Source: Sporolactobacillus sp. THM19-2 (GTDB lineage Bacteria > Bacillota > Bacilli > Bacillales > Sporolactobacillaceae). From it: a stretch of DNA of 64,000 bases. The DNA is taken from assembly GCF_004153195.1 (NCBI RefSeq), contig NZ_SEMC01000007.1, forward strand, positions 53,965 through 117,964, in the 5' to 3' direction. Made by a program: the position numbers and the translations under genes. Shown piece after piece: positions 19,998 through 28,008 of this stretch. Numbering within the stretch: position 1 is the stretch's first letter; each line of letters starts with the position of its first letter. Under the pieces are notes generated by a model. The model was not told where the DNA came from. It searched no databases and saw nothing but the letters and a program-made list of their open reading frames with translations.

Positions 19998-20788
19998 TGA
20001 ACCATTTCATTTTCCGTCATATAATGCCTGGGCGCCCGGCGGCCGTTTTTCAGCAGCAGCCTCCTCAGTCTCTCACTGAACGGGGCTTCCATCTCCATTT
20101 CTGTGCTGAAAATCTGTCGTGGTGTGCCGTCGTTGACCAGCCGGCCGTTTTTCAGAACCAGAATGCGGTCACTTTTTGCCGCTTCATTCATATCGTGTGT
20201 AATCGAAAGTATGGTCAGCCGCCCGCCCGCGCGGAGCTTCTGCAGTGTGCGGAGCATCTCACGTCTGCTCGCCGGGTCGAGCATCACAAGCGATTCATCC
20301 AGAATCAGAATGTCCGGTTTCAGCGCCAGAACGCCCGCAATCGCCACGCGCTGTTTCTGACCGCCGGACAGGCGGGATGGGTCGGCTTCCTTCAGTTGTG
20401 ACAAACCGACGGATTTCAGCGCTTCCTCCACCCTGACTCTCATCTCTTTAACAGGCATATTGATGTTTTCCAGTCCGAAAGCCACATCATCCTGAACCGT
20501 TGCGCCGATAAACTGATTATCAGGATTCTGAAAAACAATCCCTGCATGCCTTCTGATCTCCCATTTATTTTCTTCATTGAGTACGACACCTTTGATCCGG
20601 ATCGTTCCACAGGAAGGCTTAAGCAGACCGACCAAAAGGCGGGCCAGAGTCGATTTTCCGGCGCCGTTATTGCCGATAACCGACAGCCATTCTCCCTGAT
20701 GGACATCAAAGGAAACAGAAGACAGGGTATTCGCCTTCTCCCTCCTGTCATATTTAAAAGAAACATTCCTGACCTCAATGATTGCCAT
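19982..20788 (-). CDS. ecfA1: ECF transporter ATPase EcfA1
   Basis: First ATPase of the ECF module, 268 residues, with Walker A GNNGAGKST, signature LSGGQKQRVAIAG, Walker B ILILDESLVMLD and H-loop SITHDM. The Glu after Walker B is present although the next residue is Ser rather than Pro, as often in EcfA1. The gene order ecfA1-ecfA2-ecfT is the standard one. It starts 19 bp after the prenyltransferase gene, so it belongs to the same transcription arm. Confidence 0.92.
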   Translation of the reverse strand: MAIIEVRNVSFKYDRREKANTLSSVSFDVHQGEWLSVIGNNGAGKSTLARLLVGLLKPSCGTIRIKGVVLNEENKWEIRRHAGIVFQNPDNQFIGATVQDDVAFGLENINMPVKEMRVRVEEALKSVGLSQLKEADPSRLSGGQKQRVAIAGVLALKPDILILDESLVMLDPASRREMLRTLQKLRAGGRLTILSITHDMNEAAKSDRILVLKNGRLVNDGTPRQIFSTEMEMEAPFSERLRRLLLKNGRRAPRHYMTENEMVQWLCK

Positions 20789-20806
20789 CTGATTAAAAAA
20801 CTCCTT

Positions 20807-21745
20807 TTAAAGGATCACTGCGATGAAAAGCAGCATGGTCAGCGTCCCGTTAACCAGCGCGAGACTTTTCACAGATACGATAAACGTCTTCGATTTGAGC
20901 TGCACCCGGCTGAATCTGCGGCAGAGCCTGTACACCGGCACAGCCATCAGCAGTGTGAGCAAAAGGATCGCCGGCAGGATACGCAGGACGATACAGACGA
21001 CAATCGCTGCAAATGAAGCGGCGTACAGCCCATTATACAGCTGAATCGCATGGCGTTTACCAATATAATACGGCAGCGTATAGCGGTGATTACTGATGTC
21101 TTCTTCCAAGTCGCAGATATTGTTCGCCAGCATAATGTTGGCAATCGTGAAGACGAACGGAAGGGAAACCAGGATCATTTCTAATATTAGCACAATGTCC
21201 ATGCGGACCTGAATCAGCCGGTCCTGCCAGATCAGATTGACAATGCTCTGATCATAGGCGTTGATATAAACGGCCAGAAAAAGATTGATGAACCCTTCCG
21301 TCACGCCCGAAAAAATTTCTCCGAGCGGCATTCTGGAAAGCGGAATCGGTCCAAAGGAATAGAGAATACCAATGGCAAAAGCAGCTGCGCCGAGAAGAAG
21401 CAGAACAAGATCCGTCCGGAAGGCAAGCCAGATGCCAAGTCCCGTTGCAATCGAAAACATGATAAGAATGATGGCAACGATCTGCCATTCCGGGACCCCT
21501 GCCTGACCGATAATGTTTTTGCGCCTGCGGTAATCGTCTGAAGTGGCCTTTCGAAAATCCATATAATTATTAATAGCTGTTGTGGTCATGACAAAGACGA
21601 GTAAAGCGGTAATGAAAATCAGTGTATTGATCGGTCGGAATGTCCCGAAACGATAAAATGCAAGCAGACATCCGGCAATAAACGGGAAAAGGCAGGTCAG
21701 TTTCGTCTGGATCTGCACCAGTTCCAGGAACGTACGCAAAGACAT
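20807..21745 (-). CDS. dmkA: UbiA/MenA-family prenyltransferase (DmkA type), copy 1
   Basis: Membrane prenyltransferase that joins a polyprenyl chain to 1,4-dihydroxy-2-naphthoate to give demethylmenaquinone, the quinone proposed to serve EET. The 312-residue protein has about eight helices. The two Asp-rich motifs that bind the Mg-diphosphate are NNYMDFRKATSDD (about residue 63) and NICDLEED (about 195). GGGAGGTG precedes the ATG. It aligns end to end with the next gene without visible gaps. In Listeria the EET locus carries one dmkA, so the second copy is unusual. Which copy is the functional DmkA cannot be told from sequence. Confidence 0.88.
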   Translation of the reverse strand: MSLRTFLELVQIQTKLTCLFPFIAGCLLAFYRFGTFRPINTLIFITALLVFVMTTTAINNYMDFRKATSDDYRRRKNIIGQAGVPEWQIVAIILIMFSIATGLGIWLAFRTDLVLLLLGAAAFAIGILYSFGPIPLSRMPLGEIFSGVTEGFINLFLAVYINAYDQSIVNLIWQDRLIQVRMDIVLILEMILVSLPFVFTIANIMLANNICDLEEDISNHRYTLPYYIGKRHAIQLYNGLYAASFAAIVVCIVLRILPAILLLTLLMAVPVYRLCRRFSRVQLKSKTFIVSVKSLALVNGTLTMLLFIAVIL

Positions 21746-21768
21746 CCTTACACCTCCCGGATTTTTCT

Positions 21769-22707
21769 TCAGAAGAACACAGCGATCATCAGTAAAACAG
21801 CGATGGTTCCATTCACCAGAACGAGATTTTTCACAGCCACATTAAAAGTCTGTGATTTCACCTGTTTCTGATTAAATTTCTTCACGAGTCGATAGACCGG
21901 CAAAACAACAGGCAGCACGAGCAGCATAATGAGTGGAAGAATCTTCAGTAGAACGCAGGCCAGTATGGCGGCAAAGGAAGCCAGATAGAGCCCATTGAAA
22001 AGCCAGATCGCGTATCGTCTGCCGATATAATAGGGCAGGGTAAACCGATGATTCCTGATGTCGTCATCCAGGTCGCAGATATTGTTGGCCAGCATGATAT
22101 TGGAAATGGTAAAAATACAGGGCAGAGAAACCAGAATGATTTCAATAAACCGAATCAGATCCACACGCAGGGTCACGATGGCCCCTTCCCAGACCAGATT
22201 GGCAATCCCCTGATCAAAGGCATTGACATAAACGGCCAGAAACAGAATACCGAACCCCATAGTAATCCCGGAAAAGATTTCACCAAGCGGCATTCTGGAA
22301 ATAGGAATGGGACCGAATGAATACAGAATACCGATCGCAAAGCAGAGCATTCCGGCCAGAAGCACGATGAGATCCGTTCGTACAACAAGCCAAATGCCCA
22401 GTGCAGTCGCCGAAGTCACGAGCGTGAGAATGGTCAGGACGACCAGCCACTCGGGGATCCGTTCCTGACCGATAATATTTTCTCTTCGCCGGTACTCCTC
22501 ACTCGTCGCCTTGCGATAATCCATGTAGTTGTTGATCGCCGTTGTCGCCATATCAAAAAGCACCATGGAGCCGAAAAAAATCAATGTGTTGAGCGGCTTA
22601 AATGTGTTGTAGCGATAAGTGACAAACAGCAGGCCGACGATCAGCGGAAACAGACTTGCCAGTTTCGTCTTAATTTCCACCAGTTTCAGAAAGGCGTACA
22701 GTGACAA
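21769..22707 (-). CDS. UbiA/MenA-family prenyltransferase (DmkA type), copy 2
   Basis: Tandem paralogue of the preceding entry, also 312 residues when started at the TTG at 22707. That start is preferred because GAGGTG lies 6 nt upstream and because the N-terminus then lines up with the paralogue (SLYAFLKLVEIKTKL against SLRTFLELVQIQTKL). Both Asp-rich motifs are intact (NNYMDYRKATSEE, NICDLDDD), so neither copy looks decayed. It lies between fmnB and copy 1, 23 bp from copy 1. Possible meanings are a heterodimeric or chain-length-specialised pair, or simple dosage; none is shown. Confidence 0.88.
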   Translation of the reverse strand: MSLYAFLKLVEIKTKLASLFPLIVGLLFVTYRYNTFKPLNTLIFFGSMVLFDMATTAINNYMDYRKATSEEYRRRENIIGQERIPEWLVVLTILTLVTSATALGIWLVVRTDLIVLLAGMLCFAIGILYSFGPIPISRMPLGEIFSGITMGFGILFLAVYVNAFDQGIANLVWEGAIVTLRVDLIRFIEIILVSLPCIFTISNIMLANNICDLDDDIRNHRFTLPYYIGRRYAIWLFNGLYLASFAAILACVLLKILPLIMLLVLPVVLPVYRLVKKFNQKQVKSQTFNVAVKNLVLVNGTIAVLLMIAVFF

Positions 22708-22734
22708 TTTTTCCACCTCTTATCTAAGATTTCA

Positions 22735-23787
22735 TCAATCTGCCAGTTCAAAAGATGTATCTGTCAGTTCAAAATTTTTCTTCAGACCGGACGTGATATA
22801 AATCTTTTTATCCCGCGTGACAAAAATGGCTTCGACGTCTTTCATTTTTTCGGCGTTTCTGATCCCGGCCTGAACACCCTCGGCGAACAGCGTCGTCGAC
22901 AGCGCGTCTCCGTTCACGGAACGGCCCGTCACAACAGAGACGCCGGCAATATCATTATTTAACGGATAGCCGGTATCCGGGTTCAGTAGATGATGATAGG
23001 TTTTTCCGCCGACTTTAAGATAACGTTCATAAATACCGGACGTTATGATGGTTTTATCGGATTCCCTGATTTTACCAACGATTTCTCCGCGCGGCGAAAA
23101 GGGATTCTGGATGCCGACCGTCCATTCTCCTCCCCTCGGACTGTCCCCGAGGACAAAGATATTGCCTCCAAGGTCAACGATCGCCGAATGTACGCCGTGA
23201 GCCTTCAGTACGGCGACTGCCTGATCTGTAATATAACCCTTGGCAATCGCACCGAGGTCAAGCTTCATCCCCTTGCCCTTCAGGAAGACCGTATGTTTCT
23301 TCTCGTTCACCACGACTTTTTTGTAATCAATCAGCGGCAGAACCCGGTCAATTTCACTCTGTTTCGGTTTACGCGCATCGGGAAAACCGATATGCCAGAG
23401 CCGCGACAGCGGACCGATCGACAAGTCAAATTTCCCTCCAGACTGATCGCTGAAATGTCTGCCAATTTTCAGCATATCCAGGATATCTTCGGAAACCCGG
23501 ACCGGTTTCACCCCGGCATTTCTGTTGATTTCACTGATTTCTGATTGCTTTTCATTTTCTTCGGCCGTTGTGGTATCTGCGAGCACTCTGATCCGCTTAA
23601 AAACAGGGTCAAGCACTTTTCCTTTTCCCTCGTCATATATTTTTACTGTGACGACGGTCCCCATCAGAAACTCGGTTTTACTTGATGGATTATCGGATAT
23701 TTTCGGCGTAGCCGGCTTCTCCTCTGAGGAGCAGCCGGCTGTTATAAGAAGCATGAGAATAAGTAATACGGTACATACCTTTTTCAT
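22735..23787 (-). CDS. fmnB: FAD:protein FMN transferase FmnB (ApbE family lipoprotein)
   Basis: Extracytoplasmic enzyme that transfers FMN from FAD onto a Thr or Ser of a target protein, here most likely PplA. The 350-residue protein has a lipobox (LLITAGCSSEE, Cys about 19). ApbE blocks follow: LMGTVVTV, FDLSIGPLSRLWHIGFPD, DLGAIAKGYITDQAV (about 189), DLGGNIFVLGDSPRG (about 215) and the Mg-binding GDALSTTLFAEG (about 300). It follows pplA on the minus strand, but a terminator-like hairpin separates them (23834-23863), so its expression may be lower than that of pplA. Confidence 0.93.
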   Translation of the reverse strand: MKKVCTVLLILMLLITAGCSSEEKPATPKISDNPSSKTEFLMGTVVTVKIYDEGKGKVLDPVFKRIRVLADTTTAEENEKQSEISEINRNAGVKPVRVSEDILDMLKIGRHFSDQSGGKFDLSIGPLSRLWHIGFPDARKPKQSEIDRVLPLIDYKKVVVNEKKHTVFLKGKGMKLDLGAIAKGYITDQAVAVLKAHGVHSAIVDLGGNIFVLGDSPRGGEWTVGIQNPFSPRGEIVGKIRESDKTIITSGIYERYLKVGGKTYHHLLNPDTGYPLNNDIAGVSVVTGRSVNGDALSTTLFAEGVQAGIRNAEKMKDVEAIFVTRDKKIYITSGLKKNFELTDTSFELAD

Positions 23788-23833
23788 GATGTTCAGCCTT
23801 TCTGCGCGGTGATCTGTTTTGCGGGATAAATAA

Positions 23834-23863
23834 AGGCTTTAGAGTGTGCACGCTCTAAAGCCT
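23834..23863 (-). terminator. Attenuating intrinsic terminator between pplA and fmnB
   Basis: Inverted repeat AGGCTTTAGAG / CTCTAAAGCCT (arms 23834-23844 and 23853-23863, 8-nt loop). On the minus strand it is followed by TTTATTTAT. It lies after the pplA stop and before fmnB, so partial termination would favour pplA over the downstream genes. Confidence 0.75.
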
Positions 23864-23881
23864 CCTGTCTTGAGCCGGGTA

Positions 23882-24787
23882 TTACTTCTCTTCTTTATAA
23901 ACCTGATTATCCACGACAATCGGCGTGGTGTCACCCTTCTGAGCCGCGTTGATCAGCTGCGCCGCATAGATTTTAAAAGCATGGCTGGAATGCGTCGCAC
24001 CGGTCACAACATCCACTTCACCGGCATTTTGTTTTTCCTTCAGTGACTGACTCAGCTCCGGTATATACTCCTGAGGCCCGGTACCGGATTGTGCTTTCAT
24101 TTTCTTTTCGTATGCCTTATCTTCAGATTTCAGTTTGTTGTTTTTATCAAGGAAGTTGTAATCCACTTTCGTGATCTTGCCACCCTTGACCGTCATTTTG
24201 ATATAAGTCTTCCAGCCGGTGGGTCCAAGATTCTTTTCCGACAGCTTGTATTCACCGTCTTTCAGCGTTCCCTGGGCATCCACCTGAATAGGCGTTGTAT
24301 CTCCCTTTTGCGCGGCCTGAGTCAGCTGCTGTGCATAATTCATAAAATTGCCTGAAGACTCGGTCGCACCGGATACAGCTTCAACCTGCTGCGCGCTCTG
24401 GCTGTCAACCAGTGATTTGTTCAGCTTAGGGATATATTCTTTCGGACCGGTCCCTGACTTGGCTTTCATCGCTTTCTCATAGTTTTTGTCTTCCGATTTC
24501 AATGCGCCATCCTTATTCACGTAGTCATAATCGGATTTTGTAATCTTACCGTCTTTTACGGTCATCTTAAATTGGGCTTTCCACCCGTGCTTATCAAAAT
24601 CTTTTTCATTTAATGAATAAGTGCCGTCCTGATAAGCTGCTCCGGTAACCAGCTGAGGCGTACTGGTTTCGGAATTTCCTGCTGCTTTTTCCGTGTTTCC
24701 TGTGTCAGCGTTTTCATTTGAACCGCAGGAAGCGAGGATCATTGTAAATAAGAGTGTTCCCGTGAGTGCCAGTTTTTTCATCTTCAT
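23882..24787 (-). CDS. pplA: Flavinylated EET lipoprotein PplA with two FMN-binding domains
   Basis: Surface lipoprotein that carries covalent FMN and passes electrons to external acceptors in flavin-based EET. The 301-residue protein has a lipobox (MILASCGSNE, Cys about 21), a short linker, then two homologous FMN_bind domains. Their flavinylation motifs are SGATESS (about residue 140) and TGATHSS (about 265), each with the Thr that FmnB would modify. Each domain also repeats KSEDK-YE-KMKA-SGTGP-EYIP. This matches Listeria PplA in layout. It heads the minus arm, divergent from ndh2, and a perfect TGTGA-N6-TCACA lies 30-45 bp before its start. Confidence 0.93.
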   Translation of the reverse strand: MKMKKLALTGTLLFTMILASCGSNENADTGNTEKAAGNSETSTPQLVTGAAYQDGTYSLNEKDFDKHGWKAQFKMTVKDGKITKSDYDYVNKDGALKSEDKNYEKAMKAKSGTGPKEYIPKLNKSLVDSQSAQQVEAVSGATESSGNFMNYAQQLTQAAQKGDTTPIQVDAQGTLKDGEYKLSEKNLGPTGWKTYIKMTVKGGKITKVDYNFLDKNNKLKSEDKAYEKKMKAQSGTGPQEYIPELSQSLKEKQNAGEVDVVTGATHSSHAFKIYAAQLINAAQKGDTTPIVVDNQVYKEEK

Positions 24788-24816
24788 GATCTCTTGTACT
24801 CCCTCTCTATAGTATG

Positions 24817-24832
24817 TGTGAACTAATTCACA
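24817..24832. promoter_or_regulatory. Perfect Crp/Fnr-type palindrome upstream of pplA
   Basis: TGTGAACTAATTCACA in the divergent pplA-ndh2 region. Its centre is about 37 bp from the pplA ATG. A possible -10 (TACTAT, 24814-24809) lies between site and gene, so the site would overlap the core promoter, more in keeping with repression than with classic -41.5 activation. Confidence 0.6.
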
Positions 24833-24895
24833 TCTGTATCATAACACTGGGCAGTCCTTTATGACTATAAACAAACTGTGAACAATGTAAAAAAA

Positions 24896-24924
24896 TTGAA
24901 ACGTTTTCTTCTTGATTATATAGA
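24896..24924 (+). promoter_or_regulatory. Probable sigma-A promoter of ndh2-eetA-eetB-dmkB
   Basis: TTGAAA (24896-24901), a 17-bp spacer and TATAGA (24919-24924). A start near 24931 would leave a leader of about 113 nt before the ndh2 ATG. Confidence 0.5.
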
Positions 24925-24955
24925 CACTTTTCACCTGCAAGGTTAAAATAAAAAT

Positions 24956-24989
24956 TGATAGAATGATATTTGCTTCACAAATTCTATCA
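24956..24989. repeat. 9-bp perfect inverted repeat in the ndh2 leader
   Basis: TGATAGAAT (24956-24964) and ATTCTATCA (24981-24989) flank 16 bp. It lies between the predicted promoter and the ndh2 ribosome site, so it could be an operator or a leader hairpin. No T-run of terminator quality follows. Confidence 0.45.
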
Positions 24990-25043
24990 TGTTCTTCTTC
25001 ATAAATTCATTCATTGATTTATAACAGCCTGGGGGGAAAACGA

Positions 25044-26966
25044 ATGAGTAACAAAAACATTGTGATCATCGGAGCAGGCTATGCCGGTGTACACGCCACC
25101 AAAAAACTGGCCAAAGCGTTCAAAAAAGATGATTCTGTTACCATCACACTGATTGATCGCCACTCCTACCATACAATGATGACCGAACTGCATGAAGTTG
25201 CTGCACATCGGGTAGAGCCTGATGCCATCCAGTTTGATCTGAGAAAACTGTTCAGAAAGTCTAAAGTCCGGCTGGTGACCGATTCAGTCCGGCAGCTGGA
25301 CCGTGACAAGAAGACGGTGATTACTGACCACGGCGCCTATCCTTATGATTATCTGATTCTCGGTATAGGCGGCGAGCCGAATGATTTTGGTATACCCGGT
25401 GTGAAGGAACACGGGTTTACACTCCTGTCCTGGGAAGATGCCGTCAAACTTCGCCGGCATATTGAAGAAACAGTCAGAAAGGCCGCCACAGTTCACGATG
25501 AAGCCAAACGAAAAGCCATGCTGACGTTTGCTGTCTGTGGTTCCGGTTTTACCGGCGTGGAAATGATCGGCGAACTCCTTGAATGGAAAAGGGAACTGGC
25601 CGCCATCAATAAACTGGATGAAAGCGACATTTCGCTTATTCTTGTTGAAGCGGTGCCAACCATTTTGAATATGCTTGACCGAAAAGATGCCGGAAAAGCA
25701 GAACATTATATGGTGAAAAAAGGAATCAGAATCCTGACAAGTTCACCGATCGTCAAAGTCGAAGCTGACCGGATCGTGCTTAAATCGGGCGAAGAAATTC
25801 CAACCTATACGCTGATCTGGACAGCCGGCGTCCGGGCCAACTCTGATGTTAAACCCTTCGGCCTGGCTTCCGCCAAAGCCGGCCGGCTGAAAGTTAACCC
25901 GTATTTGGAAGCTGAAGGGATGGAGAACATTTACGTTGTCGGCGACCTCGCTTACCATGAGGAAGACGGTAAACCGGTACCGCAGATTGTCGAAGCCGCT
26001 GAACAGACCGGCGGTACCGCAGCGAAAAACATTATCGCCTCAATAAACGGCGGTGAGAAAACGGCCTATCACGGTAAGTACCATGGCGTCATGGTTTCCA
26101 TCGGTGCGCGCTTCGGTGTCGCCAATCTCATGGGCTGGCGCCTGAGCAGCTGGTTCGCCAATTTTATGAAACATGTGGTGAACCTGTATTACTTTCTCTG
26201 CATCCACAGCGGCTACTATATGTTCCATTACATTATGCATGAATTTTTCCATACGAAATATAAACGGAACATTTTCCGTAACTGGTCCGCGCGTTACGGA
26301 AACGTTCTCTGGAGTGTCCCGCTGCGCGTCGTTGTCGGCGGTTTCTGGCTGACCGAAGCCTTTGCGAAAATCTGGGGAGAGGCAACATGGAAAGAGGCAA
26401 CATCCAGCTGGTCGAAAGTCCATCTGCTGTTTAACGGGATCGGCAAAGATTCCTGGCTGACCAGTGATACGGTGAAAATGCCCTTCGACTGGCTGCAGAC
26501 CACGACAACCGGAGCCAGTCAGGCTGCCGGAAGTAGCAGTGATGCAGCAACACAGTGGGCTGCGCCGATTTTCAGTAAAATGCCGGGATGGTTTGAATGG
26601 ATCATGAAGATCTTGCTTCCGAACGCAGATGTCGCGATTTTCATGCAGAAGATGATGCTGTTTATCGAACTGGGCATCGGGCTGGCTATTCTGGCCGGGC
26701 TTCTGACCTGGATCTGCAGTGCAGCAAGTGCCGGATTCCTTGTCGTCTTCATTCTCAGTGCGATGATGGGTTGGGATAAATTCTGGGCTCTTCCGGCATC
26801 CATTGCCCTGATGAACGGTTCCGGGCGGACGATTGGCCTTGATTACTGGGTTGTTCCCTTTCTGCAGAAGTTCTTTGGACGCCTGTGGTACGGGAAGTCG
26901 CAATCCGTGTACGGGCCTGATCAGAACACCGGCAGCCATACGGACACCGCTTCACGTGGCATGTAA
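25044..26966 (+). CDS. ndh2: Type II NADH dehydrogenase with membrane extension (Ndh2 of EET)
   Basis: Oxidises NADH and passes electrons to the EET quinone. The 640-residue protein starts with an FAD dinucleotide fold (IVIIGAGYAGVHATKKL, residues 5-21). An NADH fold follows near residue 165 (VCGSGFTGVEMIGELLEW), then the second FAD motif NIYVVGDLAYHEEDG (about 300). The last 240 residues form a membrane extension with several hydrophobic segments, twice as long as ordinary Ndh but as in Listeria Ndh2. The ATG at 25044 is chosen for its GGGGGG ribosome site; an upstream ATG at 25014 lacks one. It heads the plus arm with eetA, eetB and dmkB. Confidence 0.94.
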   Translation: MSNKNIVIIGAGYAGVHATKKLAKAFKKDDSVTITLIDRHSYHTMMTELHEVAAHRVEPDAIQFDLRKLFRKSKVRLVTDSVRQLDRDKKTVITDHGAYPYDYLILGIGGEPNDFGIPGVKEHGFTLLSWEDAVKLRRHIEETVRKAATVHDEAKRKAMLTFAVCGSGFTGVEMIGELLEWKRELAAINKLDESDISLILVEAVPTILNMLDRKDAGKAEHYMVKKGIRILTSSPIVKVEADRIVLKSGEEIPTYTLIWTAGVRANSDVKPFGLASAKAGRLKVNPYLEAEGMENIYVVGDLAYHEEDGKPVPQIVEAAEQTGGTAAKNIIASINGGEKTAYHGKYHGVMVSIGARFGVANLMGWRLSSWFANFMKHVVNLYYFLCIHSGYYMFHYIMHEFFHTKYKRNIFRNWSARYGNVLWSVPLRVVVGGFWLTEAFAKIWGEATWKEATSSWSKVHLLFNGIGKDSWLTSDTVKMPFDWLQTTTTGASQAAGSSSDAATQWAAPIFSKMPGWFEWIMKILLPNADVAIFMQKMMLFIELGIGLAILAGLLTWICSAASAGFLVVFILSAMMGWDKFWALPASIALMNGSGRTIGLDYWVVPFLQKFFGRLWYGKSQSVYGPDQNTGSHTDTASRGM

Positions 26967-26993
26967 AACAGAAATCAGAAAGGACGGGCAGAG

Positions 26994-27410
26994 ATGAAAT
27001 ACGGTTTTTCAATGATCAGACGCTGGGATATCATTATCGTCTGCCTGCTCGTGCTTTTCTCTTTTCTTCCGTTCGGCATTTTCAGTTACGTTCAGGCAGA
27101 GCAAACTTCCGGCGATAGAAGTGAAGTGGCTGTGATTAAGGTTAATAATAAAAAAGTGAAACAAGTGGTGCTGTCCGGAAACGCGGAGAATCAGATTTTT
27201 GATATCCATACTAAAGACGGCGGTGTCAACACCATACAAGTCCGCAACAACCGGATCAGGATAAAAAGTGCGAACTGTCCCGACCAGGTCTGCGTCCGGA
27301 CAGGTTATATTTCCAAACCGGGAGAGACGATTGTCTGCATCCCGCACAAAGTAGTTATTGAAATTCAGAGTGAAAAAAGCGCTCCGGAGCCGGTAATCAT
27401 CAGCTCCTGA
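26994..27410 (+). CDS. eetA: EetA, NusG domain II-like membrane-anchored EET protein
   Basis: A 138-residue protein with one N-terminal membrane helix (about 8-30) and an outside domain of the NusG_II type. That domain ends in a motif with paired cysteines: SANCPDQVCVRTGYIS and a later VCIPHKVV. In the Listeria model EetA and EetB pass electrons from demethylmenaquinone to PplA; the biochemical step is not settled. It lies 27 bp after ndh2 and 28 bp before eetB. AAAGGACGGG precedes the ATG. Confidence 0.9.
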   Translation: MKYGFSMIRRWDIIIVCLLVLFSFLPFGIFSYVQAEQTSGDRSEVAVIKVNNKKVKQVVLSGNAENQIFDIHTKDGGVNTIQVRNNRIRIKSANCPDQVCVRTGYISKPGETIVCIPHKVVIEIQSEKSAPEPVIISS

Positions 27411-27438
27411 GTTTCTCGGGGATAAGGGGATCTGCATC

Positions 27439-27984
27439 ATGATCATGACAAAAAATCATCTGTCGGCTTATATGGCTCTCCTCGCTGCGCAATCTGTCAT
27501 TATCAGCCTGTTTGAGTCGGCCATCCCCTTCCCCTTTGCCGTCGCTCCGGGCGCGAAACTTGGCCTTGCCAATATCATCACCTGCATGGCATTATATACC
27601 CTGTCGGGAAAGAACGCGGCAAAAGTAGTGACCATTCGTCTGATCCTGGCGACCCTTCTGAGCGGCACGATTTCAACGTTTATGTACAGTGCGGCCGGTA
27701 TGATTCTGAGTTTTACAGGCATGTGGGCAGTAAAAAAACTGGGGCCCCGGCGTGTGAGCCTGATCGGTGTCAGTGCAACAGGCGCCATTTTGCACAATGT
27801 CGGTCAGCTGATCGTTGCCAGCTGGATTGCCCGGACCTGGACCGTCCTTCTTTATCTGCCGGTATTATCTTTCGTCGGCATTCTTGCCGGTGTTGCGATC
27901 GGTATCATGGCTAACTATTTACTCACACACGTAGAGAAACTTCAATATTACAGATATTTACAAGAAGCCGATGATCGGGCATAG
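27439..27984 (+). CDS. eetB: EetB, Gx-transporter/heptaprenyl diphosphate synthase component I-like membrane protein
   Basis: A 181-residue protein with about five to six membrane helices. The conserved loop GAKLGLANIITCMALY (about residue 34) marks the Gx transporter family, often labelled heptaprenyl diphosphate synthase component I although its homology is to ECF-like S proteins. In EET it is the membrane partner of EetA. AAGGGGA lies about 11-14 nt upstream of the ATG; a second ATG two codons on is possible. It is followed 24 bp later by dmkB. Confidence 0.9.
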   Translation: MIMTKNHLSAYMALLAAQSVIISLFESAIPFPFAVAPGAKLGLANIITCMALYTLSGKNAAKVVTIRLILATLLSGTISTFMYSAAGMILSFTGMWAVKKLGPRRVSLIGVSATGAILHNVGQLIVASWIARTWTVLLYLPVLSFVGILAGVAIGIMANYLLTHVEKLQYYRYLQEADDRA

Positions 27985-28008
27985 TAGAAAGAGAAAGGGG
28001 CGAGAAGG

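Noticed and set aside
26040..26939. Long minus-strand frame inside ndh2
   Set aside because: Shadow of the ndh2 coding sequence; lacks domain motifs and a ribosome site.
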